From NCBI RefSeq assembly GCF_035762905.1, contig NZ_DASUCC010000078.1, positions 1-47,682 on the forward strand: a stretch of DNA of 47,682 bases. Direction: 5' to 3'. This document shows positions 15,795 through 24,414 of this stretch, piece after piece (the first letter of the stretch is position 1; each line of letters begins with the position of its first letter). The notes beneath the pieces are model-generated. The model was not told where the DNA came from, made no database searches, and was given only the letters and a program-made list of their open reading frames with translations. Source of the DNA: DASYTH01 sp035762905 (lineage in GTDB: Bacteria; Actinomycetota; Actinomycetes; Mycobacteriales; Pseudonocardiaceae). Position numbers and translations under genes: made by a program.

Positions 15795-17894
15795 GTGAAC
15801 TCAGAGACCTCGTTCCTGCGGCTGCAGGCCAGAACTCAGCGCTTCACCCTCGGCACCGCCCGGGAGTTCCGGATCTCGCCGGATGGTTCCCGGGTGCTGT
15901 TCCTGCGCTCGGAGTCCGGGGAGGACCGTCGGCACCTGTTGTGGCGGTTGGATCTTGCCACCGGCACGGAGAGCAGGCTGGCCGATCCGGCCGAGCTGCT
16001 CGCCGGGGGCGACGAGGAACTGCCCGCCGAGGAGCGGGCCCGCCGGGAGCGGTCCCGTGAGCAGGGTGGCGGCGTGCTCGGCAACGCCACCGACGACGCG
16101 GTCCGGGTGGTGGCCTTCGCCCTGTCCGGCCGGCTTTTCGTGGCCGACGCGGTCGGCGGCGAGGTGCGCGAGTTGGACACCGCGGCTCCGGTGGTGGACC
16201 CGCGGCCGGACCCGACCGGCCGGCACGTCGCCTACGTTGCCGGCGACGCGCTGCGGGTGGTCGGGGTGGACGGGACCGGCGACCGCGCGCTGGCCGAGCC
16301 GGAGGGGCCGGACCGGGCCTGCGGGCTGGCCGAGTTCATCGCCGCCGAGGAGATGGGCCGCTCGCGCGGGTACTGGTGGTCCCCGGACGGCACCCGGCTG
16401 CTGGTCGCGCACACCGACCGGCGGCCGGTGCGGCGCTGGCACATCGCCGACCCGGCCAACCCGGCGGCGCCGCCGAACGTGGTGGCCTACCCGGCCGCCG
16501 GCACCGACAACGTCGAGGTCCGGCTGGCCGTGATCGGCGTGGCCGGCGGGCGGGTCGAGGTCGACTGGGACGGCGCGACGCTGCCCTACCTGGCCAGCGT
16601 GCACTGGTCGGCCGGCGGACCGCCGCTGATCGCGGTGCAGACCCGGGACCAGCGCACGATGCAGATCCGCTCGGTCGACCCGGACACCGGCCGCACCGGC
16701 CTGGTGCACGAGGAGACCGACGCGCACTGGGTGGACATCGTGGCCGGGGTGCCGGCCTGGACCACCGACGGCCGGCTGGTCCGGGTGTCCGCCCGGGACG
16801 GCGCGTATCGCCTGGTGGTGGCCGACAAGGAGGTCACCGGGCCGGACCTGCAGGTGCGCTCGGTGCTGGACGTGGCGGCGGACGTGCTGTTCACCGCGTC
16901 CGCCGAGGATCCCACCCAGGTGCACGTGTACCGGGTCGGGGACGCCGAGCCGATCCAAGTGTCCACTGTGGACGGAGTGCACGGCGCTACCCGGTCCGGC
17001 GCGGTGACCGTGCTGACCTCGTGGTCGCTGGAGCACTCCGGACCGCGGATCACGGTGCTGCGCGGCGCCGAGCCGATCGCCGAGGTGGCCTCGTTCGCGG
17101 TGACCCCGCCGATCGTGCCCAACCTGCACCTGTTCACCATCGGCGACCGGGCGCTGCGCGCGGCGCTGCTGCTGCCCACCGGCTACCGGACGCAGGACGG
17201 CCGGCTTCCGGTGCTGCTCGACCCGTACGGCGGCCCGCACGCGCAGCGCGTGCTGGCCAGCCGCAACGCCTTCCTCGGCGCGCAGTGGCTGGCCGACCAG
17301 GGTTTCGCGGTGCTCATCGTGGACGGGCGCGGCACGCCGGGCCGGGGTCCGGACTGGGACCGGGCGATCGCGTTCGACCTCGCCGGCACCACGCTGGCCG
17401 ACCAGGTGGACGCGCTGGAGGCGGTGGGGCGGGCCTATCCCGAGCTCGATCTGTCCACTGTGGCCATTCGGGGCTGGTCCTACGGCGGGTATCTCGCGGC
17501 GCTCGCGGTGCTGCGCCGGCCGGACGTCTTCCACGCCGCGATCGCCGGCGCACCGGTGACCGAGTGGCGGCTCTACGACACGCACTACACCGAGCGCTAC
17601 CTCGGCCACCCGGACGAGCGCCCGGAAGTCTACGAACGCAACTCGCTGCTCGGCGACGCGCCGAACCTGACCCGGCCGCTGCTGCTGATCCACGGTCTGG
17701 CCGACGACAACGTGGTGGTCGCGCACTCGTTGCGACTGTCCTCCGCGCTGCTGGCCGCCGGCCGGCCGCACTCGCTGCTGCCGCTGCCGGGTGTGACACA
17801 CATGACTCCGCTTGACGACGAGGTGTCCGAGAACTTCATGCTGGTGCAGTTGCACTGGCTGAGGGACGCACTCGGGATCGGAGACAAACCGTGA
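15795..17894 (+). CDS. S9 family prolyl peptidase (dipeptidyl-peptidase IV type)
   Basis: The 699-residue protein combines an N-terminal beta-propeller (~1-440) with a C-terminal alpha/beta-hydrolase. In the propeller, LAEFIAAEEMGRSRGYWWSPDG contains the EE pair that anchors the substrate N-terminus in DPP-IV enzymes. The triad is S562 in GWSYGGY, the Asp pair in GLADDNV (~637-638) and H669 in GVTHMT. No signal peptide is seen, so it is probably cytoplasmic, cleaving X-Pro dipeptides from peptides. GTG at 15795 follows TAGGGT by 7 nt, a leaderless arrangement. Its stop overlaps the LLM oxidoreductase start by 4 nt. Confidence 0.93.
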   Translation: MNSETSFLRLQARTQRFTLGTAREFRISPDGSRVLFLRSESGEDRRHLLWRLDLATGTESRLADPAELLAGGDEELPAEERARRERSREQGGGVLGNATDDAVRVVAFALSGRLFVADAVGGEVRELDTAAPVVDPRPDPTGRHVAYVAGDALRVVGVDGTGDRALAEPEGPDRACGLAEFIAAEEMGRSRGYWWSPDGTRLLVAHTDRRPVRRWHIADPANPAAPPNVVAYPAAGTDNVEVRLAVIGVAGGRVEVDWDGATLPYLASVHWSAGGPPLIAVQTRDQRTMQIRSVDPDTGRTGLVHEETDAHWVDIVAGVPAWTTDGRLVRVSARDGAYRLVVADKEVTGPDLQVRSVLDVAADVLFTASAEDPTQVHVYRVGDAEPIQVSTVDGVHGATRSGAVTVLTSWSLEHSGPRITVLRGAEPIAEVASFAVTPPIVPNLHLFTIGDRALRAALLLPTGYRTQDGRLPVLLDPYGGPHAQRVLASRNAFLGAQWLADQGFAVLIVDGRGTPGRGPDWDRAIAFDLAGTTLADQVDALEAVGRAYPELDLSTVAIRGWSYGGYLAALAVLRRPDVFHAAIAGAPVTEWRLYDTHYTERYLGHPDERPEVYERNSLLGDAPNLTRPLLLIHGLADDNVVVAHSLRLSSALLAAGRPHSLLPLPGVTHMTPLDDEVSENFMLVQLHWLRDALGIGDKP
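16961..16973 (+). repeat. Dispersed 13-bp motif GTCC-NNN-GTGGAC (representative copy)
   Basis: This copy reads GTCCACTGTGGAC, in the S9 peptidase gene. I found 12 exact matches to GTCC-NNN-GTGGAC or its complement GTCCAC-NNN-GGAC: 1558-1570, 2445-2457, 3324-3336, 16961-16973, 20294-20306, 20836-20848, 22100-22112, 28843-28855, 30328-30340, 34139-34151, 34841-34853 and 39021-39033. All are inside genes and most contain rare codons (ACT, GAT, TAT, TTT, TGT, AGT). Confidence 0.75.
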
Positions 17895-18844
17895 CCAGAT
17901 GGGGAATCACCCTGCCGTTGACCGGAGTTCCGCTGTCCGCGCACCGGGAGCTGGTGCGCGAGCTGCCGGCGCTGGGCTACACCGACGCGTGGTCGGCCGA
18001 GACGGCCGGGTCGGACGCGTTCACCCCGCTGGCGCTGGCCGCCGAGTGGGCGCCCGAACTGCGCCTGGGCACCGCGATCGTGCCGGTCTACACGCGCGGC
18101 GCCGGGCTGCTGGCGATGAGCGCGGCGACCATCGCCGACCTCGCCCCCGGCCGGTTCGTGCTCGGCATCGGCACCTCGACGCCGACCATCGTGCAGAGCT
18201 GGAACGGCGTGCCGTTCACCGAGCCGTACGCCCGGACCCGGGACACGGTGCGGTTCCTGCGGGCGGCGCTGGCCGGGGCCAAGGTCAGCGAGCAGTACCC
18301 GACCTTCTCGGTGGAGAAGTTCCGGCTGGAGCGGGCGCCGCAGCAGCCACCGCAGCTGATGATCGCGGCGCTGCGGCCGGGGATGCTCCGGATGGCCGCG
18401 CGGGAGGCCGACGGGGCGATCACGAACTGGCTGGCCCCGACGGACGTGCCGAAGGTACGCGCCGAGATCGGTCCGGACCGGGAGTTGGTCGCCCGGATCT
18501 TCGTCTGTCCAACCGAGGACGTGGACGCGGCCCGCCGGCTCGGCCGGCTGCTGATTTCCAGCTACATCACCGTTCCGGTGTACGCGGCGTTCCACGACTG
18601 GCTGGGACGCGGTGACGTGCTGCGTCCGATGCACGAGGCGTGGGCGGCCGGCGACCGGGCCGGGGCCAACGCCGCGATCCCGGACGAGGTGGTCGACGAC
18701 CTGATCGTGCACGGCAGCCCGGCGTACTGCCGGGAGCGGATCGCCGCCTACCTCGAGGCCGGACTGGACACTCCGGCGATCGCGCTGCTGCCCACCGGAG
18801 AGGATCCGTTCCACCAGGTACGGGCGCTCGCGCCCACCCGGTAG
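17891..18844 (+). CDS. LLM-class F420-dependent oxidoreductase
   Basis: The 317-residue protein shows the luciferase-like monooxygenase TIM barrel: WGITLPLTGVPL at the start, ALGYTDAWSAETAGSDAFTPLALAAEWAPELRLGTAIVPVYTRGAGLLAMSAATIADLAPGRFVLGIGTSTP, and a C-terminal VHGSPAYCRERIAAYLEAGLDTPAIALLP typical of actinobacterial F420 family members. Substrate cannot be predicted. GTG at 17891 overlaps the S9 peptidase stop by 4 nt, so both share a transcript. A hairpin and a new promoter-like element lie between it and the siderophore operon. Confidence 0.88.
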   Translation: MTRWGITLPLTGVPLSAHRELVRELPALGYTDAWSAETAGSDAFTPLALAAEWAPELRLGTAIVPVYTRGAGLLAMSAATIADLAPGRFVLGIGTSTPTIVQSWNGVPFTEPYARTRDTVRFLRAALAGAKVSEQYPTFSVEKFRLERAPQQPPQLMIAALRPGMLRMAAREADGAITNWLAPTDVPKVRAEIGPDRELVARIFVCPTEDVDAARRLGRLLISSYITVPVYAAFHDWLGRGDVLRPMHEAWAAGDRAGANAAIPDEVVDDLIVHGSPAYCRERIAAYLEAGLDTPAIALLPTGEDPFHQVRALAPTR

Positions 18845-18850
18845 GTTGAT

Positions 18851-18893
18851 CGCCCGGGTCACCCGAAAGAGGGGGCCCGGGCGCCCGTATTGT
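18851..18893 (+). promoter_or_regulatory. Leader hairpin and CGGGCGCCCG-TATTGT promoter-like element
   Basis: CGCCCGGG (18851-18858) and CCCGGGCG (18876-18883) form an 8-bp stem. The palindrome CGGGCGCCCG (18878-18887) abuts TATTGT (18888-18893), the same arrangement as at 3853-3871. A GAAGGGAAG ribosome-binding site precedes the ATG at 18930. The hairpin may end the S9/LLM transcript or regulate the siderophore genes. No convincing IdeR/DmdR iron box is visible. Confidence 0.45.
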
Positions 18894-18929
18894 GCGGGAG
18901 ACTGGGTCTGGCGAAGGGAAGCCCTGCAT

Positions 18930-20468
18930 ATGCACACCTCGGCTGACGTGCGGGCACACGTGCGCCCGGAGACCCGCCCGAGGCTCGCGGGTGGCGTGGC
19001 CGGTGCCGAGGAGGTGCTCGAGCTCGTCGAGACCGCGACCAGGGCACTGGCCGACGGGGCGGTCGACCGGTCCGGGCCGGCGCCGGCCGGCGGGCCGGCC
19101 GCGGTGGCCGCGATGCTCGCCGCACAGGGCGTGGATCTGTTGCCGGACAACGGCATCGGCGCGGAGGCGGCGCTGCGCGAGCTGACCCGGCTGCTCGCCG
19201 CCGGCTCGGTGGACCCGAGCCATCCGTGGTGCGCCGCGCATCTGCACGGCCCGCCGCTGGCCGTGGCCGCCGTGGCCGATCTGGTGGCCGCGGTGCTCAA
19301 CCCGTCGATGGACTCCTGGGACCAGGCGCCGATGGGCAGCGAGCTGGAACGCGAGCTGACCGCCGAGTTCGCCCGGCTGTGCTTTCCGGCCGCGCCGTCC
19401 CCGGACGCGGTGGTGACCAGCGGCGGCACCGAGTCCAACGTGCTCGGTCTGCTGCTGGCCCGGCAGACCGCGGCGGACCAGGGTTTCTCGGTGGTGCGCA
19501 CGGTGTGCGGGGCCAACGCCCACCACAGCGTGGCGCGGGCGGCCTGGCTGCTCGGCCTGCCGAGCCCGATCGTGGTGCCCTGCCACGGTGGGCGGATGCG
19601 CCCGGACGCGCTGGCCGAGGTGCTCGCCGACCTGTACGACCCGGCGATCGTGGTGGCCACCGCCGGCACCACGGACGCCGGGGTGATCGACCCGCTGCCC
19701 CGGATCGCCGAGCTGTGCCGGTCGGCGAACGCCTTCCTGCACGTGGACGCGGCCTACGGCGGCGGCGTCCTGTGCAGTGCGCGACTGCGGCCGCTGCTGG
19801 ACGGGTTGGAGCTGGCCGACACCGTGTCGGTGGACCTGCACAAGTTCGGCTGGCAACCGATCGCCGCCGGGCTGCTCGCCGTCCGGGACACGAAGTCGTT
19901 GACCGCGCTGGATGTTCGGGCCGAGTACCTCAACGCGGCGGACGACACCGAGGCCGGCCTGCCGGACCTGCTCGGCCGGTCGCTGCGCACCTCCCGGCGA
20001 GCGGACGTGTTCAAGATCGCCGTGACGCTGCGGGCGCTCGGCCGGTCCGGCCTGGCCGGGCTGGTCGAGCGTTGCTGCGCCACGGCCGCCGAGCTGGCCG
20101 GTGCCGTGGCGGCCCATCCCGGGTTGCGGCTGTGGGGCCGGCCGGACCTGTCCACCGTGCTGGTGCGGCCACTGCTCGCCGACGAGCTGGCCGGCGAGCT
20201 GGGGGCGGAGGCGGGCGACATCCTGGTGGCCCGGGTGCGCAGGCGATTGCTCGAGGACGGTGTCGCGGTGCTCGGCCGGGCGTCCGCCGGACCGTCCACT
20301 TCGGACGGCGACGACGGGGCGAGCCGGTTGTGGCTCAAGCTGACCCTGTTGCACCCCACTGCCGAGCTGCGGGACTACCTGCCGCTGTTGGACATCGTCG
20401 CCGCCAGGGCACACCAGGAGTTGGAGTCCGTCGTCGCCGACCTGGATCGGGCGCTGGTCGTCCGGTGA
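18930..20468 (+). CDS. PLP-dependent decarboxylase of NIS siderophore pathway (DesA-like)
   Basis: The 512-residue group II amino-acid decarboxylase has SHPWCAAHLHGPPLAVAAVADLVAAVLNPSMDSWDQAP, VVTSGGTESNVLGLLLAR, HVDAAYGG and the Schiff-base K305 in VDLHKFGWQPIAAG, the latter closely matching DesA-type lysine decarboxylases and L-2,4-diaminobutyrate decarboxylases. It should make the diamine (cadaverine, putrescine or diaminopropane) used for a hydroxamate siderophore. ATG at 18930 is chosen for its GAAGGGAAG ribosome-binding site; the in-frame upstream start at 18846 would read through the promoter element. Its stop overlaps the hydroxylase start by 4 nt. Which diamine is made cannot be read from sequence. 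Confidence 0.9.
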   Translation: MHTSADVRAHVRPETRPRLAGGVAGAEEVLELVETATRALADGAVDRSGPAPAGGPAAVAAMLAAQGVDLLPDNGIGAEAALRELTRLLAAGSVDPSHPWCAAHLHGPPLAVAAVADLVAAVLNPSMDSWDQAPMGSELERELTAEFARLCFPAAPSPDAVVTSGGTESNVLGLLLARQTAADQGFSVVRTVCGANAHHSVARAAWLLGLPSPIVVPCHGGRMRPDALAEVLADLYDPAIVVATAGTTDAGVIDPLPRIAELCRSANAFLHVDAAYGGGVLCSARLRPLLDGLELADTVSVDLHKFGWQPIAAGLLAVRDTKSLTALDVRAEYLNAADDTEAGLPDLLGRSLRTSRRADVFKIAVTLRALGRSGLAGLVERCCATAAELAGAVAAHPGLRLWGRPDLSTVLVRPLLADELAGELGAEAGDILVARVRRRLLEDGVAVLGRASAGPSTSDGDDGASRLWLKLTLLHPTAELRDYLPLLDIVAARAHQELESVVADLDRALVVR

Positions 20469-21748
20469 CCGAGGTCTTAGACCTGGCCGGTGTCGGCATC
20501 GGCCCGGCCAACCTGTCGTTGGCCGCACTCGCCGCTCCGGTCGGGGAGTTACGCGCGGCGTTCTTCGAGCGGACGCCGGAGTTTCGCTGGCATCCCGGGT
20601 TGATGATCGACGGGACCACGATCCAGGTGCCGTTCCTCGCCGACCTGGTGTCGCTGGTCGACCCGGCCAGCCCGCTGTCGTTCCTGAGCTACCTGCGCGA
20701 CCGCGACCGGCTGTTTCCGTTCTACTTCGCCGAGCGGTTCCACATTCCGCGCGCCGAGTACGACGCCTACTGCCGGTGGGCCAGTGAACGGCTGCCGGCC
20801 TGCCGGTTCGCGCACGAGGTGTTGTGCATCGAATGGTCCACTGTGGACGATGCGTTCGCGGTCGAGGTGCGCCCGGGCGGGCGGGTGCTGGCCCGCAACG
20901 TGGTGCTCGGCGTCGGGACCGCGCCGCGGGTTCCGGCACCGCTGCGCTCGCTGCCCGGCGTGCTGCACTCGAGCGAGTACCTGCCGGAGCGGCCGCGGCT
21001 GCTCGCCGCCGGAGACGTCACCGTGCTCGGGTCCGGGCAGTCCGGCGCCGAGGTGTTCCTGGACCTGCTCCGGCGGCGGCCGGATGGCGGGCTGCGCTGG
21101 CTGGCCCGCACGCCCGCGTTCGCTCCGATGGAGTACTCCAAGCTGGGGCTGGAGCAGTTCACGCCCGACTACGTGCGGTTCTTCCACGGGCTGGACGAGG
21201 CGGTGCGGGACCGGCTGGAACCGACGCAGTGGCAGCTGTACAAGGGAATCAGCGCCGAGACGATCGGTGAGATCTACGACGAGCTGTACCAGCGCACGGT
21301 GGGCGGGGGCTGGCCGGGGGTGACGCTCGCCCCGGCTGTTGAGGTGACCGCGGCGGGCGAGCGGGACGGCCGGATCGAGCTGACCCTGCGGCACGTCCAG
21401 CAGGGCGGCACCGCCACGGTGCTGACCGACGCGGTGGTCTGTGCCACCGGGTACGCCGAGCGCGATCTCGGCGATCTGCTTGCCCCGCTTACGGGTCAGC
21501 TGCACCGGGACGGCTCCGGCCGGCTGGCCGTCGGCACCGACTACCGGGTCGGGCTGGCACCGGAGGTCACCGGATCGCTGTTCGTGCAGAACGCCGAGCG
21601 GCACACGCACGGGGTGGGCGCGCCCGATCTGGGCTTGGCCGCGTGGCGGTCGGCGACCATTCTGAACGAGGTGTGCGGACGGCCGGTGCACCGGTTGCCG
21701 GACCGGACCGCGTACACCACGTTCGGGTTGGGAGGTCTCGATGAGTGA
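20465..21748 (+). CDS. Lysine/ornithine-type N-hydroxylating monooxygenase (DesB-like)
   Basis: The 427-residue flavoenzyme has the FAD motif GVGIGPANLSLA near residue 8, DGTTIQVPFLADLVSLVDPASPLSFLSYL characteristic of the IucD/PvdA/DesB family, a second nucleotide motif VLGSGQSGAEVFLDL (~187-200) for NADPH, and the C-terminal ATGY and LFVQNAERHTHGVGAPDLGLAAWRSA. It should N-hydroxylate the diamine. GTG at 20465 overlaps the decarboxylase stop by 4 nt, and its 3' end overlaps the synthetase by 8 nt. In the desABCD operon an acyltransferase (DesC) lies between the equivalents of this gene and the next; here it is missing. Confidence 0.92.
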   Translation: MTEVLDLAGVGIGPANLSLAALAAPVGELRAAFFERTPEFRWHPGLMIDGTTIQVPFLADLVSLVDPASPLSFLSYLRDRDRLFPFYFAERFHIPRAEYDAYCRWASERLPACRFAHEVLCIEWSTVDDAFAVEVRPGGRVLARNVVLGVGTAPRVPAPLRSLPGVLHSSEYLPERPRLLAAGDVTVLGSGQSGAEVFLDLLRRRPDGGLRWLARTPAFAPMEYSKLGLEQFTPDYVRFFHGLDEAVRDRLEPTQWQLYKGISAETIGEIYDELYQRTVGGGWPGVTLAPAVEVTAAGERDGRIELTLRHVQQGGTATVLTDAVVCATGYAERDLGDLLAPLTGQLHRDGSGRLAVGTDYRVGLAPEVTGSLFVQNAERHTHGVGAPDLGLAAWRSATILNEVCGRPVHRLPDRTAYTTFGLGGLDE

Positions 21749-23483
21749 GGCGTGGCGGGCGGCCGGTTCCCTTGTGACACACAAGATGCTTGGCGAGCTG
21801 AGTTACGAGGGGCTGCTCTGCCCGGTGCCGGACGGCGACGGCGGCTGGTTGCTCGAGCTGGCCGGCGGGACCCGCTACCGGTTCCGGGCCCGGCGCGGCG
21901 CGTTCGAGTGCTGGGTGGTCGAGCCGGGCAGCGCCCGGCGGGGCGACGCGCCGGCCGAGGATCCCAGGACGCTGGTCGCGGACGCCCGGGTCGAGCTGGG
22001 GCTGACCGGGCTGCGGCTGGCCGACGTGCTCAGCGAGCTGACCGCGACCGTGGCCAACGAGGCGGCCCGGCTGTCCCGGGCGCCCACCGCCGCCGATTTG
22101 TCCACAATGGACTACGACCGGGCCGACGGGCACCTGACCGGGCATCCGCGGCTGGTGCTCAACAAGGGCCGGATGGGCTTCTCGGCGGCCGACCGGGAGC
22201 GGTACGCGCCGGAGGCCGGGGTGCCGTTCCGGCTGCCGTGGCTGGCCGTGCACCGCGACCTGGCCTCGTTCCGGTGCGTCGCCGAGCTGGACGAGGAGCG
22301 GCTGCTCACCGCCGAGCTGGGGCCGGAGCTGCTTGCCGGTTTCCGGGCCGGGCTGGCCGACCCGGCCGACTTCCTGCTGATGCCGGTGCATCCCTGGCAG
22401 GCGGACGAGATCGTGGGCACGCTCTACGCGGCGGAGCTGGCCGCCGGCACGGTGGTTCGGGTCGGCGAGAGCACCGACCACTACCGTCCACATCAGACGG
22501 TTCGGACCCTGGCCAATGCCGACCACCCCACCCGGCTGGACGTGAAGACCGCGGTGTCGGTGCGCAACACGCTGGTCTACCGGGGCCTCGACTCGGCCGC
22601 GACGCTGGCCGCGCCCGCGGTGACCACCTGGCTCCGGTCGGTGCACGCGGACGACCCGCTGCTCCGCTCCTACGGTTTCGACCTGCTCGGCGAGGTGGCC
22701 AGCGTGTCCGTGCGGCACCCCCTGTTCGGCCACATCGAGGAGCTGCCGTACCGGTTCCACGAGACGCTCGGCGCGCTGTGGCGGGAGCCGGTGCGGACCC
22801 GGCTGGCGGCCGGGGAGCGGGCCATCTCGTTCGCCGCCCTGCCCTACCGCGGACCGGGCGGCGAAGCGGTGCTGACCCGGCTGATCCGGGATTCCGGCGC
22901 CGAGCCGGAGGCCTGGCTGCGCCGGCTGCTCGACCTGACCCTCACCCCGCTGCTGCACTGGCTGCTCACCCACGGCGTCGGGTTCTGCCCGCACGGCCAG
23001 AACCTGATCCTGATCACCGACGCGGCCGGTGCCCCGCTCCGGGTGGCGATCAAGGACTTCGCGCAGGGTGTGGACCTGTTGAACGAGGAGCTGCCGGCGT
23101 ACGCGAGCCTGCCCGCCGAGGCCCGGGCGCACATGCTGCGCTGGCCGCCGCACCTGCTGGCCCAGTCGCTGTTCAGCTCGGTGTTCGCCGGACAACTGCG
23201 GTTCCTGGCCGAGATCCTGCTGGACGACCTCGGCTTCGCCCGGGGCCGGCTGTGGGAGCTGGTGCGGTCGATCGTGCGCGGCTACCGGGCGGAGCACCCC
23301 GAGGTGGCCGCCCGGTTCGACGCGTGTCAGCTGTTCGCGCAGGACGTCGAGCGGGTCTGTCTCAACCGCGAGCACCTGGCCGGCAAGGGGTTCGACAAGG
23401 TCGAGCGGGACGACGAGTTCGACGTGCGGTTCGGCCGGGCCCGCAACCCGCTGGCGTCACCCGATCGGGGCGGCGCCTGGTAG
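21741..23483 (+). CDS. IucA/IucC-type NRPS-independent siderophore synthetase (DesD-like)
   Basis: The 580-residue protein has the NIS synthetase core: GHPRLVLNKGRMGF (~132-146), the ATP-binding MPVHPWQ, STDHYRPHQTVRTL, TRLDVKTAVSVRNTLVYRGL, HGVGFCPHGQNLILI (~411-425), KDFAQGVDL and a C-terminal ferric-reductase-like-transporter/FhuF-like segment. These enzymes adenylate a carboxylate and condense it with hydroxylamines or amines to build siderophores such as desferrioxamine. The ATG lies inside the hydroxylase gene (8-nt overlap). No iron-siderophore transporter or regulator gene is nearby, so uptake must be encoded elsewhere. Confidence 0.92.
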   Translation: MSEAWRAAGSLVTHKMLGELSYEGLLCPVPDGDGGWLLELAGGTRYRFRARRGAFECWVVEPGSARRGDAPAEDPRTLVADARVELGLTGLRLADVLSELTATVANEAARLSRAPTAADLSTMDYDRADGHLTGHPRLVLNKGRMGFSAADRERYAPEAGVPFRLPWLAVHRDLASFRCVAELDEERLLTAELGPELLAGFRAGLADPADFLLMPVHPWQADEIVGTLYAAELAAGTVVRVGESTDHYRPHQTVRTLANADHPTRLDVKTAVSVRNTLVYRGLDSAATLAAPAVTTWLRSVHADDPLLRSYGFDLLGEVASVSVRHPLFGHIEELPYRFHETLGALWREPVRTRLAAGERAISFAALPYRGPGGEAVLTRLIRDSGAEPEAWLRRLLDLTLTPLLHWLLTHGVGFCPHGQNLILITDAAGAPLRVAIKDFAQGVDLLNEELPAYASLPAEARAHMLRWPPHLLAQSLFSSVFAGQLRFLAEILLDDLGFARGRLWELVRSIVRGYRAEHPEVAARFDACQLFAQDVERVCLNREHLAGKGFDKVERDDEFDVRFGRARNPLASPDRGGAW

Positions 23484-23486
23484 CTC

Positions 23487-23516
23487 GGGCAACCGTCCTG
23501 GCGCCGGATTCCGTCC
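23487..23516 (+). promoter_or_regulatory. ECF-sigma-like promoter of lipoprotein gene 1
   Basis: GGGCAACC (23487-23494), a 16-nt spacer and CCGTCC (23511-23516) resemble an ECF sigma promoter (AAC-type -35, CGTC-type -10). The first base of CCGTCC is 13 nt before the ATG at 23524, so transcription may start at or near the start codon. The same arrangement, with a different spacer sequence, precedes the paralog. Confidence 0.6.
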
Positions 23517-23523
23517 AGGGAGC

Positions 23524-24363
23524 ATGCGAATTCTGATCGGTGTCACGCTGCTGTTGGGGGTGGCGGCGTGCGGTGGCGAGCCCAACGTCGTGCTGCCGAT
23601 CGCCACCGGTCCCATCGCCGCTCCCGTCCCCGGGCCCGGCCTGGCCGCCTGGGAATCGTTCCCGGTGCACCAGGTGCCCCGGCCGATCGTGCTCACCCGT
23701 CGGCCCCCGATGCTGGCCGGCTTCAGCTCGGACGAGGGGAAGCTGGCCGCCGTGGCCGGGAGCTACGAGGTGACCGGCCCGCTCCCGGACGCTCCGCCGA
23801 CGGTCACCGCCGAGCTTCCGGACGGCCCCGCCGAGTTCCGCACCCTGCCGGCCGAGGCGGCGCTTGCCGGGCTGCGCGCGGCCGGATCCGGCGCGGGCAC
23901 CCAGCCCGCCCAACCGCTGCGGATCCAGAAGGTGGAGCTGGGCACCGCGACCTTCGGCACCGACCGGGGCGGGCTGGCGCTGCCGGCCTGGCTGTTCCAC
24001 TCGGACCAGGCCACCGGCCCGATCGCCTGGCCGGCCCTGCCCGACGAGGCGTTCTGGAAGGCCGGCGCGACCGTGGGCGGACCCGGCCCGGCCCGGCTGG
24101 GCCCGGACGGCACGCTCACCCTGTCGCTGCCCGCCCCCGCCCCGCCGTGCCCCGGCGAGCAACCGCAGCGCGCCGAGCCGGTGGTCACCGAGACCGACAC
24201 CGCGGTCGCGGTCACCATCCGGTTCGACCCGCCCCAGCCCGCCGGCGACTGCATCCAAGACGCCATGCTGCGCTTCACCGAGTACCAGGTCCGGCTCGGC
24301 GCCCCGCTCGGCAACCGGGTGCTGGTGGACGATCAGGGCGCGCCGATCGCGGTTACGCCATGA
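23524..24363 (+). CDS. Lipoprotein of unknown family, tandem copy 1
   Basis: The 279-residue protein has a short lipoprotein signal (LLLGVAAC, C16). The mature part has no family I recognise. Conserved with the next gene are ESFPVHQVPRPIVLT, GSYEVTGPLPDAPPTVTAELPDGPAEFRTLPAEAAL, a two-cysteine C-terminal region (PPCPGE and GDCIQDAML) and LGNRVLVDDQGAPIAV. The pattern suggests a beta-rich extracytoplasmic domain with one disulfide, attached to the outer face of the membrane. Proteins of this layout could be structural or signal-binding; nothing in the sequence decides. It follows the siderophore operon by 40 bp but has its own ECF-like promoter. Confidence 0.7.
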   Translation: MRILIGVTLLLGVAACGGEPNVVLPIATGPIAAPVPGPGLAAWESFPVHQVPRPIVLTRRPPMLAGFSSDEGKLAAVAGSYEVTGPLPDAPPTVTAELPDGPAEFRTLPAEAALAGLRAAGSGAGTQPAQPLRIQKVELGTATFGTDRGGLALPAWLFHSDQATGPIAWPALPDEAFWKAGATVGGPGPARLGPDGTLTLSLPAPAPPCPGEQPQRAEPVVTETDTAVAVTIRFDPPQPAGDCIQDAMLRFTEYQVRLGAPLGNRVLVDDQGAPIAVTP

Positions 24364-24377
24364 TCGGGTGAGCTGCC

Positions 24378-24407
24378 GGGCAACCAACCGGCCGTCCCGG
24401 TCCGTCT
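24378..24407 (+). promoter_or_regulatory. ECF-sigma-like promoter of lipoprotein gene 2
   Basis: GGGCAACC (24378-24385), a 16-nt spacer and CCGTCT (24402-24407) sit 13 nt before the ATG at 24415, identical in spacing to the copy at 23487. The boxes are conserved while the spacer has diverged, which argues for selection on the boxes. Confidence 0.6.
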
Positions 24408-24414
24408 GCCGGGT

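Noticed and set aside
18842..18860. Possible IdeR/DmdR iron box before the siderophore operon (TAGGTT half-site)
   Set aside because: Only the left half resembles the consensus; about 8 of 19 positions match, and TAGGTT begins at the LLM stop codon.
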